A stretch of 64,000 bases of DNA from Collimonas sp. OK607 (GTDB lineage Bacteria > Pseudomonadota > Gammaproteobacteria > Burkholderiales > Burkholderiaceae_D). Below are positions 34,034-42,127 of the stretch, piece by piece (positions within the stretch are counted from its first letter, which is position 1; each line of letters opens with the position of its first letter). The translations under genes and the position numbers were made by a program. The notes below the pieces were generated by a model. It was not told the DNA's origin. It did no database searches and saw only the letters and a program-made list of their open reading frames with translations. The DNA is taken from assembly GCF_900111995.1 (NCBI RefSeq), contig NZ_FOKF01000002.1, positions 186,001 through 250,000 on the forward strand. Reading direction: 5' to 3'.

Positions 34034-35356
34034 ATGAAAACTATTAAACAAATCATGCTCGCTGTCGCCGCTGCAGCTTGCCTGCTGGCGCCGGCCTTGC
34101 CGGCGATGGCGCAGGCTACCGATCAATTCATTGCGATTCCAAGCTATCGGGTCGGTCCTTACGGCACCAACGGCCAATCCTATTACGGCGGCTATATCGA
34201 CTACCTGAGCTACGTTAACCTGAAAGAAGGTGGCATCAACGGCGTCAAGTTGTCGTGGGAAGAATGTGAAACTGAATATAACAACGCCAAGGGCGTGGAA
34301 TGCTACGAACGCCTGAAAGGGAAGAATCCGATTACGAAAGGTACGGCAATCAATGCCATGGCGACCGGCATCGCCTACGCCTTGATCGACAAAACGGCAG
34401 AAGACAAGGTGCCGCTGCTGATGGTGGGTTATGGCCGCACCGATGCGGTCGACGGCTCGGTGTTTCCGTACGCCTTCCCACTGGTGACTACCTACCAGAT
34501 GCAGATTTCGGCGATCGTGAAATACCTGGCAAGTAAAAACAACGGTTCGCTGGCGGGCAAGAAGATCGTGTTCTTGTACCACGACTCGGCCTACGGCAAG
34601 GAACCGATAGTAGCTTTGGAAGCCGAGGCGACGCTGGGCAAGTTCAAAGTAGTGCAGATCCCGGTTGCCCATCCCGGCAACGAGCAGGGTGCGCAATGGC
34701 TGAAAATCCGCCAGGAAAATCCGGACTACGTCATCTTCTGGGGCTGGGGCGTGATGAACCAGACTGCCTTGAAAGCTGCGCAGAAGGTTGGTTTTGCACG
34801 CGACAAGATCATCGGCTCATGGTGGGCCGGGTCTGAGGAAGACACCGTCCCGGCCGGCGATGCCGCCAAGGGTTATCTGAGCGCTACCTGGAATGTTTCC
34901 GGCAAAAACGTCCCGCTGATCGCCGATATCGAGAAAGTGGTGTATGGCGCCGGCAAGGGAAATATGCAGGACAAGGCGAAGATCGGTTCGATACTTTATA
35001 ACCGTGGCGTATCGGCGGCACTGGCTACCGTGGAAGCGATACGGACCGCCCAGACCAAGTACGGCAAAGGCAAGGTCATGAGCGGAGAAGATGTGCGCTG
35101 GGGACTGGAGAATCTGAACATCACCAACGCCCGCCTCCAGCAACTTGGCGCTACCGGCCTGCTGCCTGAAATCAAGACCTCCTGCGATAACCACGAAGGT
35201 TCGGGCAAGATCAAGGTCCAGCAATGGGATGGCAGCAAGTGGGTGCTGGTATCCGATTGGATCGAAGGCAACAAGAACCTGATCCACCCGCTGTTCAAGG
35301 CTTCCGCTGCGAAGTATGCAAAAGAAAAGGGCATCACGCCCGCCTGCCTGAAGTAA
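34034..35356 (+). CDS. ABC transporter substrate-binding protein, HAAT type
   Basis: A 440-residue periplasmic protein with a signal peptide (KQIMLAVAAAACLLAPALPA, then MAQA). The two-lobe pattern of Leu/Ile/Val-type binding proteins is visible: YRVGPYGTNGQSYYGGYIDY, KKIVFLYHDSAYGKEPIVAL, WLKIRQENPDYVIFWGWGVM, IGSWWAGSEEDTVPAGDAAK. The mature protein is larger than LivJ (about 345) and has a conserved tail with one Cys pair (LPEIKTSCDNH, ITPACLK), which can be a disulfide. The ligand-contact Ser/Thr motifs of LivJ are not obvious, so the ligand is probably not a plain amino acid. A stable hairpin follows its stop, before the LivF-type gene. Confidence 0.88.
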   Translation: MKTIKQIMLAVAAAACLLAPALPAMAQATDQFIAIPSYRVGPYGTNGQSYYGGYIDYLSYVNLKEGGINGVKLSWEECETEYNNAKGVECYERLKGKNPITKGTAINAMATGIAYALIDKTAEDKVPLLMVGYGRTDAVDGSVFPYAFPLVTTYQMQISAIVKYLASKNNGSLAGKKIVFLYHDSAYGKEPIVALEAEATLGKFKVVQIPVAHPGNEQGAQWLKIRQENPDYVIFWGWGVMNQTALKAAQKVGFARDKIIGSWWAGSEEDTVPAGDAAKGYLSATWNVSGKNVPLIADIEKVVYGAGKGNMQDKAKIGSILYNRGVSAALATVEAIRTAQTKYGKGKVMSGEDVRWGLENLNITNARLQQLGATGLLPEIKTSCDNHEGSGKIKVQQWDGSKWVLVSDWIEGNKNLIHPLFKASAAKYAKEKGITPACLK

Positions 35357-35366
35357 ATAGCGTCAG

Positions 35367-35393
35367 CGTCGGCACCCGGCCGGGTGGCCGACG
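35367..35393 (+). other. Intra-operon hairpin after the binding-protein gene
   Basis: CGTCGGCACCC and GGGTGGCCGACG pair with a single bulged base around GGCC, 11 bases after the binding-protein stop. A short TTCTTATT follows. It could act as a partial terminator or mRNA-stabilising structure that makes binding protein more abundant than the downstream ATPase. Confidence 0.5.
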
Positions 35394-35418
35394 TTCTTAT
35401 TGCATAGCTGAGGGAAGC

Positions 35419-36222
35419 ATGGGTACAGCACTCAAAATTAACAATATCGAAGTGATCTACGACCACGTCATCCTGGTGCTGAAAGGGGTATCGTTGGCTG
35501 TGCCGCAAGGGAAAATCGTCGCTTTGCTGGGCGCCAACGGCGCCGGCAAAAGCACGACATTGAAAGCGATCTCCAATCTGTTGTCGGCGGAGCGCGGAGA
35601 TGTTACCAAAGGCAGCATCGAATACAACGGCGAGCGGGTCGACCGCCTGACTCCGAACGACCTGGTAAAACGCGGTGTGATCCAGGTGATGGAAGGACGC
35701 CATTGTTTCGGCCATCTGACGGTGGAAGAAAATCTCTTGACCGGTGCTTACACCCGTAACATCAGCAATACCCAGGTCAAACAGGAGCTGGAAAAGATCT
35801 ACGACTATTTCCCGCGTTTGAAAGTGCGGCGCAAATCGCAATCCGGCTATACCTCTGGCGGCGAACAGCAGATGACGGCAATCGGGCGGGCGATGATGGC
35901 CAAGCCATCGATGATCTTGCTGGATGAACCGTCGATGGGTCTTGCTCCGCAGGTGGTCGAGGAAATCTTTGAAATCGTCAAGGATCTGAACCGCAGGGAA
36001 AACGTATCCTTCCTGCTGGCCGAACAAAACACCATGGTGGCGCTGCGTTATGCCGATTTCGGCTACATCCTGGAAAACGGCCGGGTGGTGATGGAAGGCG
36101 CCGCCAGCGAGCTGGCCAGCAACGAAGACGTGAAAGAGTTCTATCTGGGCGTATCGGCTGCAGGGCGCAAGAATTTCCGCGACATGAAATTTTATCGGCG
36201 CCGCAAACGCTGGCTGGCCTGA
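35419..36222 (+). CDS. ABC transporter ATPase, LivF type
   Basis: A 267-residue ATPase, the second nucleotide-binding subunit of the importer. The ATG at 35419 has GAGGGAAG upstream; the earlier in-frame start at 35224 overlaps the binding-protein gene and is not credible. Walker A LLGANGAGKSTTLKAISN, signature TSGGEQQMTAIGRAMMAKPS, Walker B MILLDEPSMGLAPQVVEEIF. The C-terminal RRRKRWLA extension beyond the core is longer than in E. coli LivF. Completes a five-gene transport unit together with genes 31037-35356. Confidence 0.92.
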   Translation: MGTALKINNIEVIYDHVILVLKGVSLAVPQGKIVALLGANGAGKSTTLKAISNLLSAERGDVTKGSIEYNGERVDRLTPNDLVKRGVIQVMEGRHCFGHLTVEENLLTGAYTRNISNTQVKQELEKIYDYFPRLKVRRKSQSGYTSGGEQQMTAIGRAMMAKPSMILLDEPSMGLAPQVVEEIFEIVKDLNRRENVSFLLAEQNTMVALRYADFGYILENGRVVMEGAASELASNEDVKEFYLGVSAAGRKNFRDMKFYRRRKRWLA

Positions 36223-36283
36223 CCTTCTTATTTTTTTCCGATCTTTATCTACGTCGCTTTTCGCGCACGCATACAGGCCCGCC

Positions 36284-37543
36284 ATGTCCGACATTCTCGA
36301 TCCCCTTGAACAACGCCCGCCACAACAGCGCGAGACAGACCTGATGGCGAACCTGCCGCAACTGGTTGCGCGCGCGCAGGGGGCTGCAGGCTGGGCGCGT
36401 ATTCTGCACGGCGTATCCGCCGCCGATATCCGGGATCGTGCCGCGCTGGCGCAATTGCCTGTCACGCGCAAATCGGACTTACACGATTTGCAGGCGCAAG
36501 AGCCGCCATTCGGAGGGTTGACGACAACCCCGCACCGCCAACTGCGGCGCCTGTACGTTTCGCCCGGGCCGATTTTCGATCCTGAGGGCTATAGCCAGGA
36601 CTGGTGGCGTTTTGCGCGGCCGATGCGCGCCTTGGGATTGCGCGCCGGCCACTTGATACAAAATTGTTTCGCCTATCATTTCACGCCAGCTGCCTTCATG
36701 GTTGAAGGGGCGGCTGGCAAGCTGGGTTGTGCCGTGATCCCGGCCGGCATCGGACAGACGGAACTGCAGGTGCAGGCGATGGCGGCATTGCGCCCCGACG
36801 CTTATGTCGGCACTCCGTCTTTCCTCAAGATCATTATCGAGAAGGCGCGCGAGATGGGTGCCGATATAGGCAGCCTGCAGCGCGCGCTGCTCAGCGCCGA
36901 AGCCTTGCCGCCGTCGCTGCGCCAGTGGTTCCACGATAACGGCGTACCGAACGTGCTGCAATTGTACGCCTCGGCTGACATCGGCAATATAGCTTACGAG
37001 TCGCTCAGCAACGGTCAGCTCAATCCGGGTATGATCCTGGATGAGGACCTGATCCTGGAAATCGTACGGCCAGGCACCGGTGATCCGGTTGCCGCCGGTG
37101 AGGTCGGCGAGGTGGTGCTGACTTCTTTCAATCCGGATTATCCTCTGATACGTTTCGCCACCGGTGATTTGTCGGCGGTGCTGGAAGGTGTCTCGCCATG
37201 CGGCCGCACCAATACTCGCATCAAGGGCTGGATGGGGCGCGCCGACCAGGTAACCAAGGTGCGCGGCATGTTCGTCCATCCGTCGCAACTGGCAGAAGTG
37301 CTGAAGCGTCATCCGCAGATCCTGAAGGCGCGCCTGGTAGTGAGTGGCGCGATGGCGAATGATGTGATGACGCTGCATTGCGAGTTGCCAGCTTCAGCTG
37401 CTGCTACAGCAACGCATGCAGCAGAGCAGATTGCCGACAGTCTGCGCGAATTGACTAAACTACGCGGCGAGATTCTGTTTGTCGCGCCGGGCAGCCTGCC
37501 GAATGACGGTAAGGTCATCGAGGATGCCCGCAAATACGAATGA
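36284..37543 (+). CDS. PaaK-like AMP-binding protein with altered ATP loop
   Basis: A 419-residue protein of the phenylacetate-CoA ligase family by overall pattern: HLIQNCFAYHFTPAAFMVEG, AYVGTPSFLKIIIEKAREMG, VLQLYASADIGNIAYES (in the place of the YGxTE motif), GDPVAAGEVGEVVLTSFNPD, PLIRFATGDLSAVL, the linker RTNTRIKGWMGRADQVTKVR and GMFVHPSQL. In normal PaaK the nucleotide loop is SSGTTGxP; here the same place reads LYVSPGPIFDPEGY, so ATP-dependent adenylation may be impaired or different. It lies 61 bases behind the LivF-type gene and likely belongs to the transport operon. Alternatives: a dedicated ligase for the same substrate, or a CoA-transfer partner of the first synthetase. Confidence 0.8.
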   Translation: MSDILDPLEQRPPQQRETDLMANLPQLVARAQGAAGWARILHGVSAADIRDRAALAQLPVTRKSDLHDLQAQEPPFGGLTTTPHRQLRRLYVSPGPIFDPEGYSQDWWRFARPMRALGLRAGHLIQNCFAYHFTPAAFMVEGAAGKLGCAVIPAGIGQTELQVQAMAALRPDAYVGTPSFLKIIIEKAREMGADIGSLQRALLSAEALPPSLRQWFHDNGVPNVLQLYASADIGNIAYESLSNGQLNPGMILDEDLILEIVRPGTGDPVAAGEVGEVVLTSFNPDYPLIRFATGDLSAVLEGVSPCGRTNTRIKGWMGRADQVTKVRGMFVHPSQLAEVLKRHPQILKARLVVSGAMANDVMTLHCELPASAAATATHAAEQIADSLRELTKLRGEILFVAPGSLPNDGKVIEDARKYE

Positions 37544-37555
37544 AGGAAGCAGGGC

Positions 37556-38305
37556 ATGTCAAAGCAAGTAATTGTAATTACCGGCGCCAGCCGCGGGATT
37601 GGCGCCGCCACGGCCCATTTGGCCGCAGCGCGCGGTTACGCCGTGTGCGTCAACTATGTGCATAACCGCAGCGCCGCCGAGTCGGTGGTGGCGGCGATTC
37701 GCGCGGCTGGCGGCGAAGCGTTGGCGGTAGCCGGCGATGTTGCCGTCGAGGCTGACGTGCTGAATCTGTTTCAAACGGTGGATGCAGAACTCGGCACGGT
37801 GACCGCCTTGGTCAACAACGCCGGTATCCTGGAGCGGCAGATGCGTGTCGAAGAAATGGACGTGGCCCGTTTGCAGCGCGTGTTCACCACCAATATCGTC
37901 GGCAGTTTCTTGTGCGCCCGTGAGGCGGTGCGACGCATGTCTACCCGTTTCGGCGGCCACGGCGGCGCCATCGTCAATCTGTCGTCGATGGCGGCAAAAC
38001 TCGGCGGTCCGGGAGAGTACGTCGATTACGCGGCATCCAAGGGAGCGATCGACGCCATGACGGTCGGCTTGGCGAAAGAGGTTGCCGATCAGGGTATCCG
38101 TGTCAATGCGGTCAGGCCCGGCGTCATCTATACCGATATCCATGCCAGCGGCGGCGAACCAGGCCGGGTCGATCGTGTCAAGGACTCGGTGCCGATGCAG
38201 CGCGGCGGCAGCGCCGAGGAAGTGGCGCGCGCGATCATGTGGCTGGTGTCGGACGAAGCATCCTATTGCACCGGCACATTTGTCGATGTTGCCGGCGGCC
38301 GTTAA
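37556..38305 (+). CDS. SDR-family oxidoreductase (FabG-like)
   Basis: A 249-residue short-chain dehydrogenase/reductase. Cofactor motif TGASRGIGAATAHLAAARGY, the NNAG strand (ALVNNAGILERQM), the catalytic triad Ser (LSSMAAKLG), Tyr and Lys (YVDYAASKGAIDAM), and the C-terminal FVDVAGGR are all present. YxxxK residues are complete, so it should be active, with NADP(H) preference suggested by the Arg after Ser in TGASRG. The start is 13 bases behind the PaaK-like gene with AAGGAAGCAGGG upstream, so it is probably the last gene of the operon. It may reduce or oxidise a hydroxyacyl or ketoacyl intermediate of the imported acid. Confidence 0.88.
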   Translation: MSKQVIVITGASRGIGAATAHLAAARGYAVCVNYVHNRSAAESVVAAIRAAGGEALAVAGDVAVEADVLNLFQTVDAELGTVTALVNNAGILERQMRVEEMDVARLQRVFTTNIVGSFLCAREAVRRMSTRFGGHGGAIVNLSSMAAKLGGPGEYVDYAASKGAIDAMTVGLAKEVADQGIRVNAVRPGVIYTDIHASGGEPGRVDRVKDSVPMQRGGSAEEVARAIMWLVSDEASYCTGTFVDVAGGR

Positions 38306-38524
38306 TCAAGTGTATTCGCAGGCGTTTTCGGCAAAATCCCGGTTGTTTGCAAAAATTGATAAAATGCCCAGTGTTGGCGAAAAGTCAATCCAGTGTCGCA
38401 AACTACAGCGCTGCAATATGCCAGGCTCGGCAGCCCCTCTATCGGTGCCCTTCGCGGGTGATTTACAGGTGATTTATCTGCGGCAATTTTTGTGTAAGAG
38501 AAATTTATGATGGAGCTATCAAGA

Positions 38525-38980
38525 ATGAAGAATCTGATCGTAGTCGCCGCGTTGGTGGCCTTAAGCGGTTGTGCCGTGACGCCTAATTCGGCGAGCGTCT
38601 ATAACAGCAGCCAGGCTCAAGGTGAGCAGACGGTGCGTATGGCGGTAGTTGATTCGGTGCGTCCGGTGACTATCGACAAGAGTCGTGACGGCAACGGCGC
38701 CGGCACCTTGGTCGGTGGTGCGCTCGGTGGCGTTGCCACCGGTTCGCTCATCGGTAGTGGCAACGGCTCGCTCGCCGCAGGTGTAGTGGGCGCGGTGCTC
38801 GGCGGGATTGCCGGTAACCAGGTGCAGAATAACCTGAACCAGCGCCCGGGGCTGGAAATCACCGTGCGCCTGAGTAACGGCGAATTGCGCGCCATTACCC
38901 AGGATGCCGACGAACGCTTCAATGTTGGCGACCGCGTTCGTTTATTGTCGTCGGGCGGCGTTACCCGGGTTACGCACTAA
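38525..38980 (+). CDS. Glycine-zipper outer-membrane lipoprotein (SlyB/Pcp-like)
   Basis: A 151-residue lipoprotein from the ATG at 38525 (MKNLIVVAALVALSGC); the ATG pair at 38507-38510 is also possible but adds polar residues before the signal. After the lipidated Cys the protein has a hydrophilic part, then a glycine-zipper hairpin (GAGTLVGGALGGVATGSLIG, then GVVGAVLGGIAGNQVQ) and a C-terminal beta-rich part (LEITVRLSNGELRAITQDAD). This is the layout of SlyB/PcpA-type proteins of the outer membrane, usually linked to envelope stress. It is followed by a palindrome and a rho-independent terminator, so it is probably transcribed alone. Confidence 0.85.
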   Translation: MKNLIVVAALVALSGCAVTPNSASVYNSSQAQGEQTVRMAVVDSVRPVTIDKSRDGNGAGTLVGGALGGVATGSLIGSGNGSLAAGVVGAVLGGIAGNQVQNNLNQRPGLEITVRLSNGELRAITQDADERFNVGDRVRLLSSGGVTRVTH

Positions 38981-38997
38981 TCGTCGGATTAAGCGCG

Positions 38998-39013
38998 TTT
39001 GTAAATTTACAAA
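38998..39013. repeat. 16-bp perfect palindrome before the terminator
   Basis: TTTGTAAATTTACAAA, a perfect palindrome four bases before the start of the terminator stem. No function is clear; it may be an operator remnant or part of the 3' end structure. Confidence 0.5.
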
Positions 39014-39016
39014 TGC

Positions 39017-39054
39017 AAAAGGCTGGGCGACAAGATTGTCTCCCAGCCTTTTTT
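39017..39054 (+). terminator. Rho-independent terminator of the lipoprotein gene
   Basis: The stem AAAAGGCTGGGCGACA / TGTCTCCCAGCCTTTT has one mismatch, loop AGAT, and is followed by a T-run. It serves the plus-strand lipoprotein gene; the A-run on the left arm would also allow termination of the converging XRE-cupin gene. Confidence 0.85.
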
Positions 39055-39079
39055 GTTGCCCGTACATGGCGGGCGACAC

Positions 39080-39670
39080 TTACTGTCCGTTATGAATCAC
39101 CACTAGCAACGCGGTAGCCGCATTCTTGCCGACATTCTTGATGTAATGAGGGCGATCCGCCGCATAGCGTGCGGTTTCGCCCACTTTGATCTTGGTGATG
39201 TTGCTGCCGCTCTGGACTTCCAATGTGCCGGACAAGACCGTCAGATGTTCGCGCGAAGCCGGTTCGTGCGCCTCTGAATCGAGGCAACCGCCAGGCTCCA
39301 CCGACAGTTCATACCATTCAAACTGGCCGGCCAGTTCGATCGGACCGAGGATGCGCAGCACGCAATGGCCGTCTCTTGACCGCAGCGATGGCGTCGCATG
39401 GCTGGGCAGGGTTTCTATCGATGCAGGAGCTGCCTGGTTACCGTCAACCAGCAGCGAGATAGGGACGCCCAGGGCATTGGCCAGGCGCCATACCACAGCA
39501 ACCGTGGGGTTCGCCTGGTTGCGCTCGATTTGGGATAGCATGGACTTGGAGACGCCGGCGCGTTTCGATAAGGCATCCAGCGACAACCCGTCGGCCTGGC
39601 GCAGCTTGACCAAGGTATCGCCCACCTTCGGCGGTGCATCTTCCAAATTTTTAACTGTATTGATGCTCAT
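39080..39670 (-). CDS. XRE-cupin transcriptional regulator
   Basis: A 196-residue regulator (start at 39670, MSINTVKNLEDAPP; ATG at 39697 is an alternative, neither has a strong ribosome binding site). Residues 18-75 are a helix-turn-helix of the XRE type (VKLRQADGLSLDALSKRAGV, SKSMLSQIERNQANPT); the C-terminal half is a small cupin barrel (FEWYELSVEPGGCLDSEAHE, EHLTVLSGTLEVQSG, GETARYAADRPHYIKNVG) that likely binds a small metabolite. It diverges from kbl and the threonine dehydrogenase gene, and a perfect palindrome lies between them. Control of threonine breakdown, perhaps by threonine or glycine, is a reasonable inference. Confidence 0.88.
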   Translation of the reverse strand: MSINTVKNLEDAPPKVGDTLVKLRQADGLSLDALSKRAGVSKSMLSQIERNQANPTVAVVWRLANALGVPISLLVDGNQAAPASIETLPSHATPSLRSRDGHCVLRILGPIELAGQFEWYELSVEPGGCLDSEAHEPASREHLTVLSGTLEVQSGSNITKIKVGETARYAADRPHYIKNVGKNAATALLVVIHNGQ

Positions 39671-39713
39671 CTGGTTGACAACCTCGTTTTTGTGCATTAT
39701 CGTGGAATTCACG

Positions 39714-39727
39714 TTCGATATATCGAA
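39714..39727. promoter_or_regulatory. Palindrome TTCGATATATCGAA, candidate XRE-cupin operator
   Basis: A perfect 14-bp palindrome in the 92-base gap between the XRE-cupin gene and kbl. Its centre is 43 bases before the kbl start, placing it near the expected promoter of both genes. Confidence 0.5.
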
Positions 39728-39762
39728 TTAGGGCAATATATTATATAAGATTGAGGCTGAAA

Positions 39763-40998
39763 ATGACACTAACTACAGGCACAGAAGTAAGCGCGAGCGC
39801 TGGCTCTCCCGGGTTTTACACGCATCTGCAGGATGAATTGGCTGGAATCAAGGCCGCCGGGCTGTTGAAGTCCGAGCGCCTTATCCTTGGCCCGCAGGGC
39901 GGCAAGATCAATACCGCAAGTGGTGAGTTGATCAACTTGTGCGCCAACAACTACCTGGGATTGTCTTCTCATCCAGCCTTGATCAAAGCCGCGCACGCCG
40001 CCCTGGACAGCCATGGTTTCGGCATGAGTTCAGTGCGTTTCATTTGCGGCACGCAAGACATCCATCGCGAACTGGAACAGCGCTTGTCGGCGTTCCTGGG
40101 GACCGAGGACTGCATTCTGTATGCGGCGGCGTTCGATGCCAACGGCGGCTTGTTTGAACCGTTGCTGGGAGAACAGGACGCCATCATCAGCGATTCGCTC
40201 AACCATGCATCGATTATCGACGGCGTCCGCCTGTGCAAGGCCAAGCGCTACCGTTATGCCCACAACGACATGGAAGACCTGGAGCGCTGTCTGAAGCAGG
40301 CTAAAGCTGACAACGCCCGCTTTGCCATGGTGTTTACCGATGGCGTGTTTTCGATGGACGGCACGGTGGCGCAGCTCGACGTCATCCGCCAGCTGTGCGA
40401 CAAGTACGATGCTCTGCTTGGCGTCGATGACTGCCACGCCACCGGTTTCATGGGCGCCCGCGGACGAGGCACACATGAAGCGCGCGGCATCTTCGGCAAA
40501 GTCGATGTGATTACCGGCACCTTGGGCAAAGCCCTGGGCGGCGCCAGCGGCGGCTTCACTGCGGGCCGGCGCGAGGTGATCGAATTGCTGCGGCAGCGGT
40601 CGCGGCCTTACCTGTTTTCAAATACCTTGATGCCGGCGATCGTCGGCGCTTCGATCGAGGCGCTTAATCTGCTGGAAGCGTCGACTGAGTTGCGCGACCA
40701 CCTTGAGCGCAACACCGTTTACTTCCGCAAGGCCATCACTGAAGCCGGTTTCGAGATCAAGCCGGGTACCCATCCGATCGTGCCGTTGATGGTGTATGAC
40801 GCCGTGGTGGCGCAAAACCTTTCGCGTCGCCTGTATGAACTCGGTGTCTACGCCGTTGGTTTTTTCTATCCGGTTGTACCGCAAGGGCAGGCGCGGATTC
40901 GTGTGCAGATGTCGGCGGTCCACGATGAGGCGACATTGCAGCGCGCGGTGGGTATCTTCCGGCAAGCCGGTGAAGAGCTTGGCCTGCTGAAGAACTGA
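39763..40998 (+). CDS. kbl: Glycine C-acetyltransferase (2-amino-3-ketobutyrate CoA ligase)
   Basis: A 411-residue PLP enzyme of the alpha-oxoamine synthase family. It cleaves 2-amino-3-oxobutyrate with CoA to glycine and acetyl-CoA, the second step of threonine breakdown. Motifs: [78 protein letters not shown] and the PLP lysine in [20 protein letters not shown]. The start at 39763 follows GAGGCTG. The N terminus is a little longer than E. coli Kbl (398). The dehydrogenase that makes its substrate is encoded 36 bases downstream. Confidence 0.95.
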   Translation: MTLTTGTEVSASAGSPGFYTHLQDELAGIKAAGLLKSERLILGPQGGKINTASGELINLCANNYLGLSSHPALIKAAHAALDSHGFGMSSVRFICGTQDIHRELEQRLSAFLGTEDCILYAAAFDANGGLFEPLLGEQDAIISDSLNHASIIDGVRLCKAKRYRYAHNDMEDLERCLKQAKADNARFAMVFTDGVFSMDGTVAQLDVIRQLCDKYDALLGVDDCHATGFMGARGRGTHEARGIFGKVDVITGTLGKALGGASGGFTAGRREVIELLRQRSRPYLFSNTLMPAIVGASIEALNLLEASTELRDHLERNTVYFRKAITEAGFEIKPGTHPIVPLMVYDAVVAQNLSRRLYELGVYAVGFFYPVVPQGQARIRVQMSAVHDEATLQRAVGIFRQAGEELGLLKN

Positions 40999-41034
40999 AG
41001 AGAAGAATTGAAGAGAGGAATTGAAGATAAAACC

Positions 41035-41997
41035 ATGAAAAAAATATTGGTAATCGGCGCCAACGGCCAGATCGGCACCGAACTGACGACCGCACTGGTC
41101 AAACTGCACGGCGCAAAGCAAGTTGTTGCGAGCGACATACAAGCCCTGGGCCGGCACCAGGAACTGGCATACGAAAAACTGGATGTGACAGACGCCAGGC
41201 GCCTGGCCGAGGTCGTGCAGCAACACGATATCGGTGAAATCTATCACCTGGCTGCGGCATTGTCGGCCAAAGGCGAAGAACATCCGGAATGGGCCTGGAA
41301 CCTGAACATGACCGGTCTCTTGAACGTGCTGGAAGTAGCGCGCCAGGCCAAGCTGTCAAAAGTGTTCTGGCCTAGTTCGATTGCAGCGTTCGGTCCCTCG
41401 ACGCCGCGCGACAACGCACCGCAGGTCGGCGCCATGGATCCGAAGACCGTCTACGGCATCTCCAAACTGGCGGGTGAGCATTGGTGTAGCTGGTATGCGG
41501 AGAAATACGGCATGGATATCCGCAGTTTGCGCTATCCGGGGTTGATCAGCTACTCGGCCGAACCGGGAGGCGGCACCACCGATTACGCCATTCAGGCCCT
41601 GTTTGCCGCCGCTGACGGTCATGACTACACCAGCTTCCTGGATGTGGATAGCACGCTGCCGATGATGTACATGCCGGATGCCGTGCGCGCCACCATCGAA
41701 CTGATGAGTGCACCGAAAGAACAGTTGAAAGTTACCGGTTCATACAATCTCGCGGCATGGAGTTTTTCTCCGCGCGAGCTGGTCGATATCATCCAGCAGC
41801 GTTACCCATCGTTCAAGGTTGCGTACAAGCCGGATTTCCGCCAGGCGATTGCGGATGCATGGCCGCGCTCGATTGATGATTCGCAGGCTCGGCAGGATTG
41901 GCAGTGGTTGCCGGCATACAGCTTGACCGATATGGTTGACGACATGCTGGCGCATCTGGCCGCACGTAAGCAGGTAACCCAGGAACAAGCGGCTTGA
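41035..41997 (+). CDS. SDR-type L-threonine 3-dehydrogenase
   Basis: A 320-residue NAD-dependent enzyme of the extended short-chain dehydrogenase type, unrelated to the zinc-dependent E. coli Tdh. It oxidises threonine to 2-amino-3-oxobutyrate, the substrate of Kbl. Dinucleotide motif VIGANGQIGTELTTALV, DVTDARRLAEVV, catalytic Tyr/Lys in YGISKLAGEHWC, and the Ser site VFWPSSIAAFG fit the NAD-epimerase-like threonine dehydrogenases. The start at 41035 is used as it gives the expected N terminus. A general nucleotide-sugar epimerase is the alternative, but the position after kbl settles it. Confidence 0.88.
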   Translation: MKKILVIGANGQIGTELTTALVKLHGAKQVVASDIQALGRHQELAYEKLDVTDARRLAEVVQQHDIGEIYHLAAALSAKGEEHPEWAWNLNMTGLLNVLEVARQAKLSKVFWPSSIAAFGPSTPRDNAPQVGAMDPKTVYGISKLAGEHWCSWYAEKYGMDIRSLRYPGLISYSAEPGGGTTDYAIQALFAAADGHDYTSFLDVDSTLPMMYMPDAVRATIELMSAPKEQLKVTGSYNLAAWSFSPRELVDIIQQRYPSFKVAYKPDFRQAIADAWPRSIDDSQARQDWQWLPAYSLTDMVDDMLAHLAARKQVTQEQAA

Positions 41998-42006
41998 TAC
42001 GTCCGC

Positions 42007-42034
42007 GTAGGGTGGGCATACATGCCCACCCTAC
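42007..42034. repeat. Short palindrome related to the MITE-like ends
   Basis: GTAGGGTGGGCAT and ATGCCCACCCTAC are 13-base perfect arms around two bases, nine bases after the threonine dehydrogenase stop. The first 12 bases are identical to the terminal sequence of the elements at 24654 and 49672, so this looks like two element ends joined after loss of the middle. Confidence 0.7.
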
Positions 42035-42050
42035 GAGACTGTCATAAAGC

Positions 42051-42089
42051 AAAAGGGCTGGAGGACAATATTGTCCTCCAGCCCTTTTT
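42051..42089. terminator. Bidirectional rho-independent terminator
   Basis: A perfect palindrome (AAAAGGGCTGGAGGACAAT with its exact complement) ending in a T-run on both strands. It lies between the converging threonine dehydrogenase and htpG genes and serves both. Confidence 0.9.
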
Positions 42090-42127
42090 ATTACCCGCGA
42101 ACGGGCGATAAGGGAATTCCCCCTGGC

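Noticed and set aside
34996-36471. Minus-strand open frame of 491 codons opposite the transporter genes
   Set aside because: Covers parts of three plus-strand genes; no motif or signal.
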